NCBI GenBank assembly: GCA_963575745.1
Contig: CAUYUJ010003649.1
Span: 1-64,000 of the forward strand
DNA length: 64,000 nt
Direction of reading: 5' to 3'
From: Prorocentrum cordatum
Taxonomy: Eukaryota; Sar; Dinophyceae; Prorocentrales; Prorocentraceae
Shown here: positions 10,180 to 20,860 of the stretch, in pieces
How the letters are laid out: each line of letters starts with the position of its first letter
Numbering within the stretch: position 1 is the stretch's first letter
Notes under the pieces: model-generated
Database searches by the model: none
The model's input: only the letters and a program-made list of their open reading frames with translations
Told to the model about the DNA's origin: nothing
Program-made: the position numbers and the translations under genes

Positions 10180-10548
10180 GTCCTGGTGTGAGTCGTTCGG
10201 GCCCTTCTTCCTGGTGTGAGTCGTTCGGGCTCTTCGTGGTGTGAGTCGTTCGGGCTCTTCGTCCTGGTGTGAGTCGTTCGGGCTTCTCGTGGTGTGAGTT
10301 GTTCGGGCCCCTCGTCCTGGTGTGAGTCGTTCGGGCCCCTCCTCCTGGTGTGACTCGTTCGGGCTCCTCGTGGTGTGAGTCGTTCGGGGCCCTCGTCGTG
10401 GTGTGAGTCGTTCGGGCTCCTCGTGGTGTGAGTCGTTCGGGCGCTCGTCCTGGTGTGAGTCGTTCGGGCTCCTTCGTGGTGTGAGTCGTTCGGGCCCCTC
10501 GTCCTGGTGTGAGTCGTTCGGGCTCCCTGGTGTGAGTCGTTCGGTGTC
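10180..10548. repeat. minisatellite TGGTGTGAGTCGTTCGGGC
   Basis: About 14 head-to-tail units of 22-29 bp; spacers alternate between CTCCTCG-like and CCCTCGTCC-like forms. Confidence 0.88.
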
Positions 10549-10870
10549 TTTTGGGAGCCTCTTGGAGGCCTTTTGGGGCGTCTTGGGGGCCTCTTGGCGG
10601 CCCCAGGGGCTTCTAGGAGCGTCTTGGGTGCCTTGGGGGAGCCTCTTCGGGCCTCTTGGGAGCCTCTTGGAGGCCGTTTGGGGCGTCTTGGGGGCCTCTT
10701 GGCGGCCCCAGGGGCTTCCAGGAGCGTCTTGGGTGCCTCGGGGGAGCCTCTTGGGGGCCTCTTGGGGGCATCTTGGGGGCCTCTTGGAGGCCTCTTGGGA
10801 GCCTCCTGGGGGCCTCTTGGGGCCATCTTGGGGCCTCTTGGTGCCTCCTGGGCGCTTCTTGGGGCCATCT
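10549..10870. repeat. TCTTGGGGGCCTC minisatellite
   Basis: Continuous 11-12 bp units with a larger duplicated segment (about 10575-10640 and 10680-10745). All frames are compositional. Confidence 0.85.
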
Positions 10871-10907
10871 TGGAGGAAATCGATCAAAGAAAAAGGGAGC
10901 TTTAATT

Positions 10908-11066
10908 AGCGCTGCCCCCTCAGAAGGGCAAAATGGGCCCAAAACCTTCGTAAAATCAATGATTTTGCCTTGAAAGAAGAGGGGAGCTGTAATGAGCGCT
11001 GCCCCCTCAGAAGGCCAAAATGGGGCCAAAACCGTCGTAAAATCAATGATTTTGCCTTGAAAGAAG
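10908..11066. repeat. tandem duplication, about 79 bp x2, each with an AAAATCAATGATTTT palindrome
   Basis: Two near-identical units both run from GAGCTGTAATGAGCGC-like sequence through GCCCCCTCAGAAGG to a short palindrome and TGCCTTGAAAGAAGAG. Confidence 0.85.
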
Positions 11067-11304
11067 AGGAGAGGGTTTTTTCTGCCTCCCCCCGTCGGGG
11101 CCAGAATCCTCGTGAGGGGTGTCGTTTTTTCGCCCTCCCAGGAGTCGAAAATGGCCTCCCTGACGACCCGCGAGGCGCCCTCTCCAGGCCCAGGGGGAGG
11201 GGGTAGGGGGAGGGGTAAACCCCTCCCCGAAGGGGAAGAAGGGGGGTTGAGAACAGAGAGAGCTCGCTAGAGCTCGCTAAACCACTCACGCCCAAAGGGC
11301 TGGT
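11067..11304. other. no gene seen
   Basis: GC-rich linker; nothing recognisable. Confidence 0.4.
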
Positions 11305-11960
11305 GGGATTTGATACGTTCGGTCCCCTGGGGGTTTTCCAGGTTTTGGCCCCGGCGGGACCTTGGAAGTGCGCGGAAGCGCTGTGGCGCAAATGTTCGCC
11401 ATGCGCTGTGGTGCACGCGGCTCCTCTGGTGTGCACAAGCACCGCAGTGCACACAGGCGCTGTGGTGCACACGGCTGCTGTCGTGTACACAGGTTCTGTG
11501 GTGTACACAGGCACTGTTGTCTAGACGGGCATTGCGATGTACACAAGCAGCTGTGGTGTACAAAGGCGTCGTGGTGTACACTAGACAGGCACCGTGGTGT
11601 ACACAAACATGGGCGTCCCAAAATGGAAAGGGACCGTACATGTGGCCAGGAAAATCAATAATCACAGATAGCTTACATATTGAATTTTGATACGTTCGGT
11701 CCCCCGGGGGTTTTCCAGATGTGGGCCCCGGCGGCACCTTGAAGGTGCGAGGAGGCGCTGTGGCGCAAATGTTCGCCATGCGCTGTGGTGCGCATTGCTC
11801 TTGTGGTGTGCACAGGCATCTGGGTGTACACAGGCGCTGTGGCGCACGCAGAAGCTTCTGCTGCAGCAGCACCTGTGGTTTGCAAGACCGTTGTGGCGCA
11901 CGCATTTTTTGTAGTGCTCACAGGCACTGTGGTGCACGCGTGTTCTATATATCTATATTG
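11305..11960. repeat. REP-L compound repeat, units 3 and 4
   Basis: Two further cassettes with GATACGTTCGGTCCC and a GGTTTTCCAG block (11308 and 11688) each precede TGGTGTACACAGGC-type minisatellite, and share the ATCACAGATAGCTTACATAT junction (11658-11680) with unit 2. Confidence 0.78.
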
Positions 11961-12289
11961 TGTTGCACAAGACTTCGCGGCCACGCTTAGCAATCACATC
12001 CCTCGCATTTCAACGCGAGCTGTCCAGACATCCTTACGCATCCTCAGACGGCGCCCGCATCGTCGCAGCACCAATAGTAGCATCGCGGCAGCGTCGTCAG
12101 CAGCTGTAGGGGCCGCAGCACCGGTGCGCGCGGGCATATGCAGGGCTGCCCATAGCGCGAAGGTTAGGTTGTCGGCTGGCCCCCCCCCTGGATAACCCAG
12201 GTTAACGCCGATTCAGAAAAAAGTCTCCTAACCTTGTTGAAGATGCGGTCGCCCAATGACAGGGTGCAGACGCAAAGGCGCTTGCAGAC

Positions 12290-12725
12290 GCAAATGTGGC
12301 ATCCGCGGGCGAAGAGGCTATTCCCGGCGCAGACGCCGTTCGGCTCGGGAGGCTTGCCTCAGACGGCCTGATGCGTTGCGTTTTCAGTGCAGACGCTATT
12401 CAGACGCTAGTCTGGGCGCAGACGTTATTCCTGGCGCAGACGGTATTCCCGGCGCAGACGCTATGCCAGGCGCAGACTAGATTCCCGGCGCAGACGCCAT
12501 TCTGGGCGCGAGCGCTATTCCATTTTTCCTGGCGCAGACGCTACTCCCAGCGCAGACGCTGTTCAGGGCGCAGACGCTATTCAGGGCGCAGGCGCTATTC
12601 CCGGCGCAGACGCTATACTTGGAATGGACGGTATTCCCAGCGCAGACGCTACTCCTGGCGCAGACGCTACTCCCAGCGCAGACGTTATTCAGGGCGCAGA
12701 CTGTATTCCCGACGCTATTCCCGGC
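12290..12725. repeat. 18-bp minisatellite GCGCAGACGCTATTCCCG
   Basis: About 23 units of 18 bp with scattered substitutions. A 6-residue coding period keeps several frames open. Confidence 0.9.
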
Positions 12726-12739
12726 GGCCCGAAGGGGCC

Positions 12740-12990
12740 CCAAACAGGTCCTGGCTTCTTGGAGGCCTCTTGGGGCCTCCTGGGCGCCTCTTGGGGCCTC
12801 CTTGGAGCGGAAGGCTCGGATTTTCTGTTCGTGTTCCCTTTCTTGGGCCCCTCTTGGGGCCGTCTTGGGCGCCGCTCGGGCCGTCTTGGGGCCCTCTTGG
12901 GCCGTTTCGGGGCCCTCTTAGAGGCCTCTTGGGCCCTGTTGGGACAGTCTTTGGGGCCTTTTCGGGCCGTCTTGCGACGTCGGGCAGCCG
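12740..12990. repeat. CTTGGGGCCTCC-type minisatellite
   Basis: Same motif class as 10549-10870, more diverged, interrupted near 12805-12840. Confidence 0.75.
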
Positions 12991-13841
12991 ACGAAACGAG
13001 AAAGCCAAGTGACCCCTTGGAGGCTTCTGGAGGGGCCCGACAGGGGTCTCCGAACACCCCTACGGCACCACTGCGGATTGAGGCAACGACTCGGTGACGA
13101 GTGGAAACATCGTAAAAATCCTCTCTCTGCGTGGTTGTTGGACGGGCTCCGTGGGTGCTGGCCACTGCGGCGCTTAGGCCGTTGCGAGTTTCTGTTGATC
13201 GTCGTTCTGGGGAGTTTTCCCGGCGGGGGCGGGGGGGCACCGCGTTTTCCACCCAGCGCCGTTTTCACGGGCACCTTCTTCACCGGTGTGCCGCTGGGGC
13301 TGCTACTGATCATTTGTAACGCTGCCGCTTGATGCGGTAAACTAACACGCGGCACCGCATATGTTTCCATATGTTGAGTAGCCAGTTCTTTTAGTGGGTC
13401 TACTCCAGAGCTAGGGTGTCCCACCAACCAGTGTGCTGCGTCGGCACCGCCTGCACATGCTGCCACTAGGTGTGCGTCGGCCCCGCGCGAGGGCGGCGCG
13501 TACAGAACTCTTCTAAGATAAGCTCCGTGGCGGGCGCTCTCTCGCCGTGCCGCTCGGGGGTCGATGTGCTATGATATTTGTATACCGTCCGGGTATAGCC
13601 AGGACCCCGGGTAAGGGGACCCAGTTGGTGGTAGGGCCCTGGGGCCCTTCAATTGGCCAGATTCACTTTCGGGTGACGGCAGTTCCGGTTCGTGGAAATG
13701 GGACGGGGGGGCGCCCCCGGTGCAAATCACTAAACCAGGTTCCACCAGACCCAGTTCTGCCAACGCCCGAACTATGTGTTCGTGTCGGACGTGCGCTTCC
13801 AGCATCAGTATACATCGCACTAGGATGTCCTTCGGCGTCAC
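12991..13841 (-). pseudogene. possible degenerate coding fragment, unknown protein
   Basis: I do not recognise this protein. Two minus-strand blocks in the same frame look more protein-like than their surroundings. Block one (13841 down to 13572) contains LVRCILMLEAHVRHEHIVRA. Block two (about 13568 down to 13100) contains DAAHWLVGHPSSGVDPLKEL and a short poly-Pro segment. A single in-frame TAG (13569-13571) separates them, and the second block runs into the CTTGGGGCC minisatellite without a convincing end. It could be a decayed gene, a retrotransposon ORF fragment, or a chance open frame in GC-rich DNA. No start codon or splice sites can be assigned. Confidence 0.3.
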
Positions 13842-14102
13842 AGCAGAGGCGAGGAGCAGCCGCCAGAAGTTACAGGCACGACGCGGGAGGTCCCTGTGCC
13901 AGGTCTCCTCCCGAGACCCTCGACGCTGCGTTGTCTTCGCAGCCCGGAAAACCCAGAAGGTCCAGACTCCCTCGGTTCGGAGGCAACGCTGGAAAAGCTA
14001 GCGCTTGGCATCGTTCGGACGTGTGCATTTTTTCTCCGGCGAGGACCATCGAGGAGCATCCTTGATCATTTGGCGAAAAAACCACGCACGAAACCTAAAA
14101 CA

Positions 14103-16050
14103 ATTAGCCTGGCGAAGGACCCAACCATATGCAGTTGAGAGTACCGCAATTGTGAATATCTTCTTCGGTGGCGCTCCCTATGGGGCCACGAGCCGTATGA
14201 GGGGTGTGCCGAAATGCGTGGCAGTGTACACAACACGAACGAAGACGATAGGTCCGAATATGAAAGCTTGAGCGCGTGCGAGTCGGATCGCGAGCGAGTC
14301 TGATTATGAATGAATCTGCGCGCGATTGATTCTATTCGCATGAATGCGTGCATGGATACGCCCAGTGTAAATGTATGTATACGACTGTGAACAGTTTGGG
14401 TCTGCGTGACTCTCGGTACTCGTGACTCTGAGCGTCGCCTCTGCAGGGGGCTTCCCTGGGAACCCCGACGGCAGCGCCCGCGCGCCGCGACGCCCATGTC
14501 GGCACGCCACACACCTGGTGTGCGGGACGCATGCGGACGGCAGCACTGGGGCCTTCGGTGGAGCTCCCTGTGGGGCCACGAAACGTGTGAGGGGTGTGCC
14601 GAAATGGGTGTGCGGGACGCATGCGGACGGCAGCCATGGGGCCTTCGGTGGAGCTCCCTATGGGGCCACGAAACGTGTGAGGGGTGTGCCGAAATGGGTG
14701 TGCGGGACGCATGCGGACGGCAGCACTGGGGCCTTCGGTGGAGCTCCCTGTGGGGCCACGAAACGTGTGAGGGGTGTGCCGAAATGGGTGTGCGGGACGC
14801 ATGCGGGCCAGCCATGGGGCCTTCGGTGGAGCTCCCTATGGGGCCACGAAACGTGTGAGGGGTGTGCCGAAATGGGTGTGCGGGACGCATGCGGACGGCA
14901 GCACTGGGGCCTTCGGTGGAGCTCCCTGTGGGGCCACGAAACGTGTGAGGGGTGTGCCGAAATGGGTGTGCGGACGCATGCGGACGGCAGCCATGGGCTG
15001 AGCTCCCTGTGGGGCCACGAAACGTGTGAGGGGTGTGCCGAAATGCTCAGCAACGGCAGCACTGGGGCCTTCGGTGGAGCTCCCTGTGGTGCATGCGGAC
15101 GAAAGGGTGTGTGTGCCGAAATGGGTGTGCGGGACGCATGCGGACGGCAGCCATGGGGCCTTCGGTGGAGCTCCCTATGGGGCCACGAAACGTGTGAGGG
15201 GTGTGCCGAAATGGGTGTGCGGGACGCATGCGGACGGCAGCACTGGGGCCTTCGGTGGAGCTCCCTGTGGGGCCACGAAACGTGTGAGGGGTGTGCCGAA
15301 ATGGGTGTGCGGGACGCATGCGGACGGCAGCACTGGGGCCTTCGGTGGAGCTCCCTGTGGGGCCACGAAACGTGTGAGGGGTGTGCCGAAATGGGTGTGC
15401 GGGACGCATGCGGACGGCAGCCATGGGGCCTTCGGTGGAGCTCCCTATGGGGCCACGAAACGTGTGAGGGGTGTGCCGAAATGGGTGTGCGGGACGCATG
15501 CGGACGGCAGCACTGGGGCCTTCGGTGGAGCTCCCTGTGGGGCCACGAAACGTGTGAGGGGTGTGCCGAAATGGGTGTGCGGGACGCATGCGGACGGCAG
15601 CCATGGGGCCTTCGGTGGAGCTCCCTATGGGGCCACGAAACGTGTGAGGGGTGTGCCGAAATGGGTGTGCGGGACGCATGCGGACGGCAGCACTGGGGCC
15701 TTCGGTGGAGCTCCCTGTGGGGCCACGAAACGTGTGAGGGGTGTGCCGAAATGGGTGTGCGGGACGCATGCGGACGGCAGCACTGGGGCCTTCGGTGGAG
15801 CTCCCTGTGGGGCCACGAAACGTGTGAGGGGTGTGCCGAAATGGGTGTGCGGGACGCATGCGGACGGCAGCCTGGGGCCTTCGGTGGAGCTCCCTGTGGG
15901 GCCACGAAACGTCCCTATGGGGTTACGAAGCGCTGTACTGGGCGGGTGAAACGCAAGGAAGAGGGGGAGGAGGGAGGAGGAGGAAGGAGGAAGGAGACGC
16001 GGGGCACCGTCTCTTCAAAACGAGGGCCCAACACCACAGGATGGTTGGGA
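14103..16050. mobile_element. mobile minisatellite unit MSAT-90, copy 1
   Basis: The left edge (ATTAGC, then TGGCG and AGGACCCAA) and the right edge (CACCACAGGATGGTTGGGA) are the same as in a second unit at 45849-46778, although the interiors differ in repeat number. Sequence outside both edges is unrelated between the two loci. No encoded protein. The TSD is unclear here but is 7 bp at the second copy. Confidence 0.6.
14500..15925. repeat. 90-bp tandem repeat, about 16 units
   Basis: Each unit runs GTGTGCGGGACGCATGCG, GGCAGC, GGGGCCTTCGGTGGAGCTCC, GGGGCCACGAAACGTGTGAG, GGTGTGCCGAAATGG. Two subtypes (CACTGGGG with CTGTGGGG, and CCATGGGG with CTATGGGG) mostly alternate. Units near 14788, 14967 and 15040 have deletions. 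The period is divisible by 3, so long frames stay open on both strands. Confidence 0.93.
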
Positions 16051-16083
16051 ACAAAGGGAACGGACGTCCGAGCGATGGCGAGA

Positions 16084-16529
16084 GTGTGGGGTGATGAAAG
16101 TTGCGTTTTTCCTTTATGGCAACTCTTCTGCACCTCAATCGCCCCCGCGTTCTTTGCGGGGTTGCCCTCCCGGGTCGTCCACCTGCGGGCAAATCTGGCG
16201 AGAGGGTCATGCGTGATGAAGTTTGTAAGCCTTCCCTGCGCATGGAGCTGGCGACGCCGGAGGCTCCCCATCGCCGGTCGGTGTTGTTTCACCTCCCGTT
16301 TGCCAAAACACCTCTGACGTGCACGGCTTCTCTCTCGCTCTCTCTCGTCGCCCCCGCGTTCTTTGCCCCCCCCCCCCCCCATTGCTTTCCGCCCGACTCC
16401 CCCCGGACTGGTCTCTCATCCCGTGCTGCGTGCTTCGATGGTCCCCGCGGCCCCGGAAGGGCCCACAGAGGCAGGAAGCAGCTGGAGCATTTCCACGGCT
16501 TCGGGGGGTGTGGTTGCCCCTGCCCCTTT
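16084..16529. other. no gene seen
   Basis: Includes a short poly-C run near 16366-16380; frames here are not protein-like. Confidence 0.4.
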
Positions 16530-16945
16530 TCCTCCTCCTCCTCCTCCTCCTCCGCCTGCTCCTCCTCCTCCTCCTTCTTTTTACGTCAGGCCAACCTCAG
16601 GTTACCCTGTGGCGTTTGTCCTCCTCCTCCTCCTCCTCCTCGTCCTCCTCCTCCTCCTCCTCCTCCTCCTCCTTTTAACGTTAGGCCAACCTCAGGTTAC
16701 CCTGTGGCGTTTGTCCTCCTCCTCCTCCTCCTCCTCCTCGTCCTCCTCCTCCTCCTCCTCCTTTTAACGTTAGGCCAACCTCAGGTTACCCTGTGGCGTT
16801 TGTCCTCCTCCTCCTCCTCGTCCTCCTCCTACTCCTCCTCCTCCTTTTAACGTCCCCTCGTCCTCCTCCTCCTCCTCCTCCTCCTCCTCCTCCTCCTCCT
16901 CCTCCTCCTCCTCCTCCTCCTCCTCCCCCTCCTCCTCCCCCCGAG
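16530..16945. repeat. TCC arrays separated by a fixed 40-bp spacer
   Basis: (TCC)n tracts alternate with a conserved spacer (AGGCCAACCTCAGGTTACCC, then GTGGCGTTTG) at about 16580, 16677 and 16767, and a truncated spacer at 16848. Period about 90-97 bp, varying with TCC length. Confidence 0.88.
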
Positions 16946-17320
16946 GACCGGTCCCCAGAGGCCCACGCGGAGGCCTCTTTGAGGGATCCGGAGGGACAGG
17001 CGGCCGACGCTTGTTCAGGAGGAGAGCCTGCCCCCTGGGCAGGGGGTTCGGGGAAACTGCGGCCGCGGGCTGAGAATCAGGAGCGAAAGAAGGACGTACA
17101 CGCACATGAATCCGCGCTGTTTTCGAGACTTTGCACTGTGCGGATGCTCACATCACGCGGCCGGTCTCGCGGGTCAAGGGGCCGTGTTCATGTACATAGC
17201 TGGGCGCGTGCGTCCTTTGGTGGGCTCCCTAGAGAAGGAACACATCTTCGGACGATCGCGAGACCTTCGGCGTCGTGACTTCGTCAAGGCGTGGATCCTC
17301 CGGGGTCTGGATCCCGTCTC
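16946..17320. other. no gene seen
   Basis: Moderately GC-rich sequence without repeats or a recognisable protein. Confidence 0.4.
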
Positions 17321-17479
17321 GTTCGGGCCTGTGCCTCTACACGAGGAAGGTTCAAACATAGTAAAAAATAGTGTCGGGATATTTGTTTAACATTATGTTC
17401 TGACCATTTGGGAGTATGTTTTTGAACATTTTTATTTTTTCCTCCAAAATCCCCCTGTAGGGGGACAGGCCCGACTTAG
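17321..17479. mobile_element. short TIR element, family TIR-A, copy 2 (159 bp)
   Basis: The left end TTCGGGCCTGTGCCTCTAC and right end TAGGGGGACAGGCCCGACTT are inverted. The AT-rich middle contains ACATAGT and TTTTTCCTCCAAAATCC motifs shared with other copies. Flanks CCCGTCTC (17313-17320) and CCCTTCTC (17480-17487) fit an 8-bp TSD with one mismatch. Confidence 0.75.
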
Positions 17480-17487
17480 CCCTTCTC

Positions 17488-17735
17488 TCATCGCGCCAAC
17501 ATCGCAGAGCGGATTGCTTTCGGAAAACGCTATGATGGGCCCGGATTGTTCTGGAGAGTTTCGCTCCGGATTTCGAAGTGAATTTCGTGCGGATTTCTCT
17601 TGGCCAGGCAACACTGCAAAACATCGTGAAACTCACTGCGTTTTTCGCTCGCCGTTTCGGGGTTCTTCAGATTTCATTTGCAGAAATCCACGCGAAATAT
17701 CCGCTGCAGCACGTCTGCAGGGTCGGTGCATTGAC
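17488..17735. repeat. dispersed repeat REP-P, copy 1
   Basis: Begins GCGCCAACATCGCAGAGCG and ends near CTGCAGCACGTCTGCA. The middle has AATTTCGTGCGGATTT-type subrepeats and TTCGCTCGCCGTTTCGGG. The same block is at 33332-33575, also downstream of a TIR-A element. Confidence 0.7.
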
Positions 17736-18082
17736 TTCTCCAGGTCAGGCTTCTGAGCCTGAGTTGTTTTCTGACGGTCCCAGGGCCTGGTCAGGGTCCC
17801 CAGAGACCGAGACTGGCTGAAAATCTTCCGTGCTTTTTTTTCGCGACGCGAGGAGGGCGAGTCTTGGGGAGGTGGGAGTCGGGAGGCGGGAGGATTCTAG
17901 TCGGCGAGTGGTCTGCGGTGCTTTTATTCTCGTCCTGGCTTCGTCTTAGGATGCTGGGCGGCGAGTGGTCTGCGGTGCGGTCTCCTGGGAAGGTGCCGTG
18001 CTCGGGCCGCTGCAGAAGATGCCCCCCTTCTCCCCGGTGGTGCTCAAGGACTGTGTGCCAGAGGGGCGGAGGAAGGAGTCTA

Positions 18083-18265
18083 GGCCTCCCAAGTGGGGTC
18101 CGAGAAGATGGGGTCGAAGGATCGCTCTGCATCGCCAGTGCATCGGCGATGCGGCTCGATATGGAGCCCGATGCAACGCCGACGTTGCCGATGCATCGCC
18201 AATGATGTATCGGCGATGCGGCACGATCCTTCGACCCCATCTACTCGGACCCCATTTGGGAGGCC
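18083..18265. mobile_element. foldback element 1 (183 bp, arms about 43 bp)
   Basis: Arms 18083-18125 and 18221-18265 are inverted copies differing at about two positions (GGCCTCCCAA, then TGGGGTCCGAG, then ATGGGGTCGAAGGATCG). The middle repeats CATCGGCGATGC-like palindromes. No clear TSD and no coding potential. Confidence 0.75.
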
Positions 18266-18466
18266 TTTGAGGAAGGAAGCATGTCTTTCCCAACTTTCCC
18301 TTGGTTGGGTATTCGTTTTGAATAGAGCACTCTCTGCCCCGTCCTCCTTCTCCTCTCCCTCCTCCCGCCTCCTTCCTTCTCCCTCCTCTCCCTCTCTCCT
18401 CCCGCCTGCGTCCTGCCTCGTGCCCGCGGCTCGCTCGGGTGTCGACACGTGCGCAGCGGAGGTGCC
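18266..18466. other. CT-rich linker, no gene seen
   Basis: CTCCCTCCT-rich stretch at 18345-18405; nothing else recognised. Confidence 0.45.
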
Positions 18467-19690
18467 GTGGGCTCCTGGGAGGCCCAGCGGAGGTGCGTCT
18501 TACGCAGATGACCATGTGACCTCGCCGTCCCCCTGGGGGGCTGCGATCTGCGATACCGTCGCCACTTTCGTGGGCTCCTGGGAGGCCCAGCGGAGGTGCG
18601 TCTTATGCAGATCACCATGACACCTCGCCGTCCTCTGGGGGGCTGCGATCTGCGAAGATGTCGCCACTTTCGTGGGCTCCTGGGAGGCTCAGCGGAGGTG
18701 CGTCTTACGCAGATCGCCATGAGACCTCGCCGTCCCCTGGGGGGCTGCGATCTGCAAAGCTGTCGCCACTTCGCTGGGCTCTTGGAGGCCCAGCGGATGT
18801 GCGTCTTACGCAGATCACCATAAGACCACGTCGTCCCCTGGGGGGCTGCGATCTGCGAAACCGTCGCCACTTTCGTGGGCTCCTGGGAGGCCCAGCGGAG
18901 GTGCGTCTTACGCAGATCACCGCGAGACCTCGCCGTCCCCTGGGGGGCTGCGATCTGCTAATCTGTCGCCACTTTCGTTGGCTCCTTGGAGGCCCAGCGG
19001 ATGTGCGTCTTACGCAGATCACCATGAGACCTCGCCGGCCCCCGGGGGGCTGCGATCTGCAAATATGTCGCCACTTTCGTGGGCTCTTGGGAGGCCCAGC
19101 GGAGGTGCGTCTTATGCAGATCACCACTGGGCCTCGCAGTCCCCTGATGGGCTGCGATCTGCTAATCTGTCGCCACTTTCGTGGGCTCCTGGGAGCCCCA
19201 GCAGAGGTGCGTCTTACGCAGATCACCACTGGACCTCGCAGTTCTCTGGGGGTGAGCGCGATCTGCGAATATGTCGCCACTTTCGCCGTCCCCCAGGGGG
19301 CTGCGATCTGCGAATATGTCGCCACTTTCGTGGGCTCCTGGGAGGCCCAGCGGAGGTGCGTCTTACGCAGATCCCCACGGGACCTCGCCGTCCTCTGGGG
19401 GGCTGCGATCTGCTAATCTGTCGCCACTTTCGCCGTCCCCCAGGGGGCTGCGATCTGCGAATATGTCGCCACTTTCGTGGGCTCCTGGGAGGCCCAGCGG
19501 AGGTGCGTCTTACGCAGATCCCCACGGGACCTCGCCGTCCTCTGGGGGGCTGCGATCTGCTAATCTGTCGCCACTTTCGCCGTCCCCCAGGGGGCTGCGA
19601 TCTGCGAATATGTCGCCACTTTCGTGGGCTCCTGGGAGGCCCAGCGGAGGTGCGTCTTACGCAGATCCCCACGGGACCTCGCCGTCCTCT
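18467..19690. repeat. 102-bp tandem repeat passing into a 147-bp higher-order repeat
   Basis: Eight or so units of 102-103 bp begin GTGGGCTCCTGGGAGGCCCA and contain GTGCGTCTTACGCAGAT and GGGGGGCTGCGATCTGC. From 19284 the array changes to three 147-bp units (starts 19284, 19431, 19578) that add a partial unit. Both periods divide by 3, which explains open frames on both strands. Confidence 0.9.
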
Positions 19691-19879
19691 GTTGGGCTGG
19701 GTTGCGACGTTGGAGGGTCCAGCGGCGCTGCTCCCACGAATTATGTCTCCAATCGTCTCCCCTTATCCTGTTTCCACACTCCCTCGTGGCCGCCTTTCTG
19801 CCAACGATCTGACTCTTAAGAGCGACGCCGCATAATTATGTGAACAAGCGACTCTGGCCCGACGTTCTTTGGCGAATCG

Positions 19880-20265
19880 TTCAAGGGCACGGTAGATCCT
19901 TCAGTGCTCGCTTTTGTATTTCCACTTCCGGAGCAGATTTAGAGGATGTCTCGAGCTGGGCGCTGGTTTTCGCACACCCAGGGGGGGCGCCAGGGGGTAT
20001 CGCATTCCTCCATTCGTGCCAAGATGGCGGGGATGTCTCGATCGGTTTGCTTGTTTTACGCCTCAGCATCCCCCGCTTGCGGAGCAGATTCTGAGGATGT
20101 CTCGGGTGACGCGTTGATTTTCGCACCCCTGGGGGGCACATATTGCGAGGAAATCTCGAGCGGTTTGCTTGTTTTGCTGACCAGACTCGTCTGCGTGCAG
20201 AGCAGATTCTGAGGATGTCTCGGGCGAGGCTTTGGCTTTCGCACTCCAGGGGTCTAGATTGTGAG
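19880..20265. repeat. degenerate repeat with GAGCAGATT and GAGGATGTCTCG core
   Basis: Four to five diverged units share GCAGATTCTGAGGATGTCTC followed by a TTTCGCAC-CC block; unit length varies from about 75 to 150 bp. Confidence 0.65.
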
Positions 20266-20269
20266 GATG

Positions 20270-20860
20270 TCCCAGACTCGCTTATGCTCAAACTCACTCG
20301 TGTACAGGCTCAATCACTCTCAGACTCGTACTGATAATATTCGTACTCAGACTCACTCACACCCAGACTTGCGCACACTCAGACTCACTCACACGTAGAC
20401 CCACCCACCCTCAGACTCACTCGTAGGCAGACTCACTCGTAGTCAGACTCGCTCGTACTCAGACCCACTCAGACTCAGTGTCAGTCTGATCATACTCATA
20501 CTCAGACGCACTCACACTCAGACTTACTCACACTCATAATCACTCACACTCAGACCCACCCACCCTCAGATTCACTCGTGGCCAGACCCACTCGTACTCA
20601 GACCCATTCAGACTCAGACTCGTACTCGTTATACTTGTAGTCCTACTCACTCACACCCAGAATTACCCACAGTCAGACTCAGTCGCACTCAGCCCTACTC
20701 ATACTCAGATCTACGCATTCTCAGACCCACTCGTATTCAGAATCTCTCATACCCAAACTCACTGGCACTCACACTCAACCATGCCCGGGTTCATTCACAT
20801 TCAGACTCATTCACCTTCAGATCACTCATGCTCAGATTCACTCAGTCTTCTCCGCTTTAG
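20270..20860. repeat. ACTCAGACTCACTC-type minisatellite
   Basis: Degenerate 6- and 12-bp units built on ACTCAC, CAGACT and CTCGTA run without interruption. Confidence 0.88.

Larger units (their letters stand above)
14005..16083 (+). mobile_element. TIR-C element (copy 2) interrupted by a 90-bp minisatellite insertion
   Basis: The left part (14005-14102) matches the first 97 bp or so of TIR-C copies at 6731 and 63151. The right part (about 16051-16083) carries the matching terminal CGGACGTCCGAGCGATGG. In the intact copies these parts are nearly contiguous; here about 1.95 kb of minisatellite-bearing sequence separates them. The simplest reading is a nested insertion into a TIR-C element. Confidence 0.7.

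Noticed and set aside
14500-15925. CRISPR-like array
   Set aside because: Units are contiguous 90-bp repeats without unique spacers, in a eukaryotic context with no cas genes.
14422-16317. 631-codon plus-strand frame and long minus-strand frames over the 90-bp array
   Set aside because: A 90-bp period without stops keeps several frames open on both strands; no codon bias, domain or start context.
18658-19835. Frames of 200-285 codons on both strands over the 102-bp array
   Set aside because: The period divides by 3 and all long frames are confined to the array.
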